Source of the DNA: Aquimonas sp002352135
Lineage (GTDB): Bacteria > Pseudomonadota > Gammaproteobacteria > Xanthomonadales > Xanthomonadaceae
Assembly (NCBI GenBank): GCA_035440755.1
Contig: DAORND010000093.1
Coordinates: 1 to 10,821 of the forward strand
Length of the DNA: 10,821 nucleotides
Direction: 5' to 3'
The notes under the pieces: generated by a model
What the model saw: only the letters and a program-made list of their open reading frames with translations
Told to the model about the DNA's origin: nothing
The model's database searches: none
Part shown: piece after piece, positions 7,820 to 10,821 of the stretch
Numbering within the stretch: position 1 is the stretch's first letter
Layout of the letters: the number at the start of each line of letters is the position of its first letter
Program-made: the position numbers and the translations under genes

Positions 7820-7925
7820 GAATGGATCGATGGAAATACACCCGAACGGGTCGACGCCATCATGGCTGAGGCGAGTTCCCACTGAAAAACGGGTGACGAT
7901 CATCACCGCGCGACCTTGAAATCCT

Positions 7926-8615
7926 TCATGCGGTCACGCCAAACATCGAGCCCACGCCGGCCGTTACCCCCATGGCCAACGCACCCCAGAACGCAACGCG
8001 GAAGACGGACACCCAAACGGGGGCACCGCCTGTGCGCGCCGACACCCAGCCCAACAGCGCCAGGAAGATCAACGAGCTTCCCGCGATGCCCCACAACAGA
8101 CCCACCTTCGGCAAGATCAGCACCATCAGCAGTGGCAAGGCCGCACCGGCTGCAAATGTCCCTGCCGAGGCCAGTGCCGCTTGCACGGGCCTGGCTGCGA
8201 GCGTTTCAGAAATGCCCAACTCATCCCTTCCGTGCGCGCCGAGCGCGTCGTGGTTCATCAGCTGCACAGCAACACTTTTCGCCAACGACCTGTCCAGACC
8301 ACGACGAACATAGATGGATGTCAGCTCTTCCAGTTCTTGTTCGGGATCTTCAGCCAACTCCTTCCGCTCGCGGTCGAGGTCCGCGCGTTCGGTATCGGCC
8401 TGCGAACTTACCGAGACATACTCGCCCGCCGCCATGGACATCGCCCCTGCCACCAGGCTTGCCACCCCTGCAACAAGAATGGATTGGGTGCTGGCACCCG
8501 CAGCAACGACACCCACGACAAGGCTGGCCGTCGAAACCAATCCATCGTTTGCGCCAAGTACTGCGGCACGCAGCCAGCCAGTTCGATGCGTTCTATGCCG
8601 CTCAATATGCCGCAT
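7926..8615 (-). CDS. VIT1/CCC1 family iron/manganese transporter
   Basis: Inner-membrane protein of the VIT1/CCC1 family, 229 residues. Eukaryotic members move Fe2+ or Mn2+ from cytosol to vacuole in exchange for protons; bacterial ones probably export or detoxify these metals. Signature stretches: LGANDGLVS at the first membrane helix (20-28), whose Asp lines the transport path in VIT1, and AGAMSMAAGEYVSVSSQAD in the second (about 56-74), with conserved Met and Glu. A charged cytoplasmic segment rich in Glu (ERADLDRERKELAEDPEQEL, about 76-95) corresponds to the metal-binding hairpin. Three more membrane helices fill 145-229. The ATG at 8615 has GGTGAG five bases before it. No ferritin/rubrerythrin domain is fused to it. 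Upstream lies a 502-base stretch without a clear gene; downstream the deacetylase gene. Confidence 0.9.
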   Translation of the reverse strand: MRHIERHRTHRTGWLRAAVLGANDGLVSTASLVVGVVAAGASTQSILVAGVASLVAGAMSMAAGEYVSVSSQADTERADLDRERKELAEDPEQELEELTSIYVRRGLDRSLAKSVAVQLMNHDALGAHGRDELGISETLAARPVQAALASAGTFAAGAALPLLMVLILPKVGLLWGIAGSSLIFLALLGWVSARTGGAPVWVSVFRVAFWGALAMGVTAGVGSMFGVTA

Positions 8616-9117
8616 ACGTTCTCACCATTTTCAAAGATGCATCGCTGGATGCCTGACGAACGGAAGGACCTTGCCCACCGAGGACTTGACGCGGCGGTAG
8701 TGCGCCTTGCCAAGGCATCATGCGTAGCGATGGGAAGTGCTTCGTCCCCACTGATTCCGGGGGCGATCAAGGCGATTGTGGGCGCTGGGGTGATTCCTGC
8801 CAAGGCGAGACCACGGGCAGTGAACTGCGCGTTCAACGCGCAACTCGACGATTGAACCGAAGACCCGCGCACGTCCTTCCTCGGAGTCCGTCGTCTCACC
8901 CGACAACATGAGCGTCGTCTGTCGTCTCGCCAATCCTTCCCTCTGGCCCACGTTGACGCGAGACATCAAAGCAAGGAACGAAGCGCTACCAGACAAAACC
9001 ATGCCGACTTCGGCTGCAGTGGGACATGCGCATGACGGCGAGGACGGTGCTAGTCGTTCCATACAACCGGCGCTCCACCACCCCATCCACTTGTCCCTTG
9101 GCATGAGCGTCACACCG
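8616..9117. other. Non-coding stretch with repeat, no convincing gene
   Basis: Five hundred bases between the VIT1-like gene and the ester cyclase gene. Long frames are open on both strands (minus 8718-9191; plus through 8855), but neither matches a family I know, both run into neighbouring genes, and their composition (many W, R, S, C, P) is that of a shadow frame. It contains one copy of a ~70-bp repeat (8929-8998), a GC hairpin TGCGCG-ttcaa-CGCGCA (8826-8842), and three copies of GTCGTCT (8890, 8914, 8921). It could be the remains of a lost gene or a composite of dispersed repeats. Confidence 0.5.
8929..8998 (-). repeat. 70-bp repeat, copy A
   Basis: About 55 of 69 bases match the copy at 10213-10281, in the same orientation. 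The outer 19 bases, GCCAATCCTTCCCTCTGGC on the plus strand, are identical. Read on the minus strand, both copies share one open frame (SRVNVGQREGLARR here, LRVDFSQREGLAKF in the other). This copy lies 314 bases before the VIT1-like gene start. Confidence 0.75.
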
Positions 9118-9555
9118 CTACGCGCCGGCCTTTGCCATTTGAAGTTGCTGAAACACGCCAAGCCGATCGGTGATCTGCCAATGGCCGACAAACTGGTCGC
9201 CTTGGAAAAAGTAGGCCGTGGCGCCCGACATGGTGATCCGCTTCCCTGTCGCCGGGAAACCGGGAATATCGCCTTGATGTGTCGCCGACCATAGCCACGT
9301 CATGACGACGGCATCGCCATCGGCGAACAGTCCTTGAATATCGAAGAACTGGTCGGGAAATGCGGCACGCAAGGTCCGCACCCGCTCTTTGTACGTCGCG
9401 ACATCCAGCTCCTTACCTTCCCACGGATCGCCTGGATCATGGCGAATCGTGTACCCCGGCGCGATGTACTTGTCAGCGGCCTCGACATCGCCCTCGCTCC
9501 ACACCTCACGAATGAAATCCGTGAGTATCTGCTTGATATCGCGGGGCGCTGTCAT
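9118..9555 (-). CDS. SnoaL-like ester cyclase family protein
   Basis: Small cytosolic protein of 145 residues with the NTF2/SnoaL fold. SnoaL itself closes a ring in polyketide synthesis, but most bacterial members annotated as ester cyclase stand alone and have unknown substrates, which is the case here: no polyketide genes are near. Typical features are the N-terminal helix with FIREVWSEGDVEAADKYIAPGY, HDPGDPWEG (39-47), a core strand TWLWSATHQGDIPGFPATGK (86-105) and the final GHWQITDRLGVFQQL, where D130 stands at the place of the catalytic acid of SnoaL. It ends KAGA at a TAG. The ATG at 9555 is the only reasonable start; a weak GGAA lies about ten bases before it. It stands apart from neighbours by 222 bases upstream and 502 downstream, so it is probably transcribed alone. 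Confidence 0.85.
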   Translation of the reverse strand: MTAPRDIKQILTDFIREVWSEGDVEAADKYIAPGYTIRHDPGDPWEGKELDVATYKERVRTLRAAFPDQFFDIQGLFADGDAVVMTWLWSATHQGDIPGFPATGKRITMSGATAYFFQGDQFVGHWQITDRLGVFQQLQMAKAGA

Positions 9556-9617
9556 GGTGATGAATTCCGTTGTGAATTGGATGGAGTGACGAGTATGGCA
9601 CCTGAGGTCTGCGCTGA

Positions 9618-9809
9618 GGAGCGCGTTCGACTCGGTCCTGCGGAACCCAAAAGCAACAAGGCACTGTCAATCTGGATGATGCACGCCGAGCGCAAAACAC
9701 GACCAAGCAATGGCTACAGGAATATTTTGGCGGCTTGACGGGGGCGCTTGCGAGTGTGATTGCAACGCACGATGGACTCACTTCTCGCCTAGCGCCATTT
9801 TTCGAGTGA
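9618..9809 (+). pseudogene. Possible gene remnant, protein-like frame without start
   Basis: A 63-codon open frame between stops. From 9648 it reads QKQQGTVNLDDARRAQNTT, then KQWLQEYFGGLTGALASV and on to LTSRLAPFFE before a TGA at 9807-9809. It has no ATG; only late GTG, TTG or CTG codons could start it. The composition looks more like real protein than other frames here. In the frame shifted by one base, SAFDSVLRNPK precedes QQGT, which would fit a frameshifted end of a lost gene. Its last 32 bases overlap the convergent 3' end of the TIMP-like gene. I do not recognise the family and it may be chance. Confidence 0.2.
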
Positions 9810-10194
9810 CCGTAAGGACTGATGGCTCTGGAATGCTCGACTGGGTATAGGAGCAGTGAGTAGTGAAAATGTCTCCATGTGGCGGTTGATAGCCGTAGAC
9901 AAAGTACGGGTGATTGAGCTCAAAGTTGAACCCACAGGAACCAACTTCATTCGTATCCTGCGTGGTAACCGTGATGAAATTTGATTCTACCCCCTTGAGT
10001 GCCTCACGCACTTCAAAGACCAGCACATCCATACCATCGTGCTTTTCCAAGCTGATTGGAAGCCCGACAAAAACAACACTCGCATTTTCAAATTCTTCAG
10101 CCAGATATTCTTCGCTGGGGTTTAGCGGCATCGGACAATCGCAAGCACCCGCTGCACTCGCCATAAACGCCAGACCATAGCAAAATATTCGCAT
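9778..10194 (-). CDS. Exported TIMP/NTR-like cysteine protein
   Basis: Small secreted or periplasmic protein, 138 residues. Residues 1-17 form a signal peptide (MRIFCYGLAFMASAAGA). A cut after AGA leaves a mature end CDCPMP, which resembles the C-x-C-x-P end of tissue inhibitors of metalloproteinases. The rest also fits the bacterial NTR/TIMP-like pattern: SVVFVGL (39-45), FEVREALKGV (60-69), ITVTTQ (74-79), GSCGFNFELNHPYFVYGY (85-102) and THCSYT (112-117). Four Cys (18, 20, 87, 114) could make two disulfides. A lipoprotein is possible since a Cys follows the cut, but AGAC is a poor lipobox. AGGGA lies six bases before the ATG. GC content is about 47% in the line I counted, well below the core, which suggests transfer. 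Function is unknown; inhibition of a protease is an inference from fold only. Confidence 0.7.
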   Translation of the reverse strand: MRIFCYGLAFMASAAGACDCPMPLNPSEEYLAEEFENASVVFVGLPISLEKHDGMDVLVFEVREALKGVESNFITVTTQDTNEVGSCGFNFELNHPYFVYGYQPPHGDIFTTHCSYTQSSIPEPSVLTVTRKMALGEK

Positions 10195-10212
10195 TTCTTG
10201 TCCCTGAATTTA

Positions 10213-10281
10213 GCCAATCCTTCCCTCTGGCTGAAGTCGACGCGAAGTATCAAAGCAAAGCCTGAAGCGCCATCAGATAAA
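10213..10281 (-). repeat. 70-bp repeat, copy B
   Basis: Second copy of the repeat at 8929-8998, same orientation, about 80% identical. It lies 18 bases before the start codon of the TIMP-like gene, so it occupies the leader or promoter region. A short inverted repeat AGCCA/TGGCT closes its gene-proximal end. Confidence 0.75.
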
Positions 10282-10323
10282 CAAACGCAGGCTGCGGACG
10301 GCAACGCTTTGCTTGACTGTGGG

Positions 10324-10351
10324 GAAGGTCCTTGTAGGAAGGTCCTTGTAG
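10324..10351. repeat. Perfect 14-bp tandem duplication
   Basis: GAAGGTCCTTGTAG occurs twice head to tail (10324-10337 and 10338-10351). It touches the attC-like site at exactly the place where that site's second core box should be. Confidence 0.9.
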
Positions 10352-10400
10352 CCTTGGGTTAAGCCGCGCCGAAGGCGTCGGCTTGAATGATTTGTTAGGT
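10352..10400 (-). other. attC-like integron recombination site, lacking one core box
   Basis: Read on the minus strand, the site opens with ACCTAAC (10400-10394, fits RYYYAAC), followed by an imperfect inverted repeat: CGGCTT/AAGCCG arms (10379-10384 and 10361-10366) continued by GGCG/CGCC (10374-10377 and 10367-10370) around a GAA loop, with one bulged T. Extending the arms to TTCAAGCCG and CGGCTTAA leaves one unpaired base, like the extrahelical base of true attC sites. The upstream gene's TAA lies inside ACCTAAC, a usual cassette feature. The matching GTTRRRY box that should close the site after CCCAAGGC is missing, so recombination here is probably weak or lost. Confidence 0.7.
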
Positions 10401-10799
10401 GTCACTCTCGGGTGCTCCAATTTCGACCAACGAGGGCTTTCCAGTCTCAATTAGAACGTTCGCCGCGCAAACACTATTCGAGTCTTCCGGGCACTCCACC
10501 TCAACCTCAAAAGAGAAGTACTCATCGCGTTCGCTGAATGGGCCTGAGTACAAGGAAACGTTGAATGGGAGGATGACTGCGCCAATCTCAGCTTGACCAA
10601 AACTGAACTGCCGGAGATTCACGAGAAGATCAATTCGACAGGATTTCTCCTCCGCTGGGCACTTCAGAACTACGCGGTCGCCATTGTCGAACTCAACGGT
10701 CGTCTTGACGCGCTGAGGTTCAATCATCGCCGTAGCAAGAACGCCATTGGCACTTGCCAATAGAAGAATAGGGAATGCGATGGCAAGCGAAGTTCGCAT
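10395..10799 (-). CDS. Exported protein of unknown function, integron-cassette gene
   Basis: Unrecognised 134-residue protein. Residues 1-24 form a signal peptide (RTSLAIAFPILLLASANG, cut near ATA), so it acts outside the cytoplasm. The mature part is predicted as mostly beta strands, with two similar short cysteine loops: CPAEEKSC (47-54) and CPEDSNSVC (103-111). The four Cys probably form two disulfides. No catalytic motif is visible. The ATG at 10799 is 15 bases inside a GTTAGGT box at the window edge; AGG about nine bases before it may be the ribosome site. The TAA lies inside the ACCTAAC box of the following attC-like site. Gene, boxes and hairpin together make a compact cassette of about 470 bases. 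GC content is near 50%, against well over 60% in the core genes. Such cassettes are usually transcribed from an integron promoter or a neighbour. Confidence 0.75.
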   Translation of the reverse strand: MRTSLAIAFPILLLASANGVLATAMIEPQRVKTTVEFDNGDRVVLKCPAEEKSCRIDLLVNLRQFSFGQAEIGAVILPFNVSLYSGPFSERDEYFSFEVEVECPEDSNSVCAANVLIETGKPSLVEIGAPESDT

Positions 10800-10814
10800 G
10801 ATCGAGCCTGTTAC

Positions 10815-10821
10815 ACCTAAC
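10815..10821 (-). other. GTTAGGT core-site box of the preceding attC or attI
   Basis: On the minus strand the last seven bases read GTTAGGT, fitting GTTRRRY, the box in which integron integrases cut (G/TT). It matches the box at 10400-10394 in inverse orientation sense (ACCTAAC) and shares the flanking ACACCTAAC. The rest of this site lies outside the window. Confidence 0.6.

Noticed and set aside
7916..8656. Open frame on the plus strand opposite the VIT1-like gene
   Set aside because: Pro/Arg/Ser-rich shadow product; the minus strand has a clear membrane protein with family motifs.
8826..8842. Hairpin TGCGCG-ttcaa-CGCGCA as a terminator
   Set aside because: No T-run on either side and no gene end nearby; reported only as a structure in the gap.
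8718..9191. Possible gene of 157 codons on the minus strand between the VIT1-like and ester cyclase genes
   Set aside because: It overlaps the end of the ester cyclase in another frame, lacks a ribosome site and matches no family. Only the 70-bp repeat segment is shared with another place.
10250..10450. Small open frame on the minus strand across the attC-like site
   Set aside because: The segment NKSFKPTPSARLNPR is simply the translation of the attC hairpin; such frames arise at attC sites and are not genes.
1..10821. CRISPR array, tRNA or rRNA gene, transposase, toxin-antitoxin pair or defence system
   Set aside because: No regularly spaced repeats, cloverleaf, rRNA-like sequence or such protein families were found on either strand.

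Overview
The window looks like chromosomal DNA from a GC-rich gammaproteobacterium, most likely of the Xanthomonadales/Lysobacterales. This rests on three things: the order purN-purM / DUF2066 / AI-2E family permease / hda, which I recall from Pseudomonas and xanthomonads; the close match of PurM and Hda to E. coli proteins; and an attC-like site of the kind I associate with xanthomonad integrons. No rRNA, tRNA, CRISPR array, transposase or integrase is visible.

Left part (1-5678) is core genome. On the minus strand, purM, purN and a DUF3108 envelope protein form a tight operon: one base separates purM from purN, and purN overlaps the DUF3108 gene by 13 bases. PurN and PurM act early in de novo purine synthesis. 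Divergently, on the plus strand, lie a DUF2066 exported protein, an AI-2E family membrane permease and hda, the regulator that inactivates DnaA at the replication clamp. The permease and hda overlap by 4 bases (ATGA) and are probably translated together.

Middle part (5679-8615) is less conserved. After a 217-base convergent gap holding a dispersed-type hairpin come three minus-strand genes: a crotonase that by its active-site motif is an ECI1-like enoyl-CoA isomerase, an exported polysaccharide deacetylase, and a VIT1/CCC1-type iron/manganese transporter.

Right part (8616-10821) is accessory. A 502-base stretch without a convincing gene carries one copy of a ~70-bp repeat; the second copy lies 1.3 kb further right, just before another gene. 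Then come a SnoaL-like ester cyclase, a small exported TIMP/NTR-like protein whose predicted mature end is Cys-x-Cys-x-Pro, and an exported protein of unknown function that has the layout of an integron gene cassette: a GTTAGGT core-site box just before the gene, a stop codon inside an ACCTAAC box, and an attC-type hairpin behind it. The last two genes are about 50% GC in the lines I counted, against about 62-75% in the core. The attC site lacks its second GTTRRRY box, which is replaced by a 14-bp tandem duplication, so the window probably holds the worn end of a cassette array continuing beyond the right edge.
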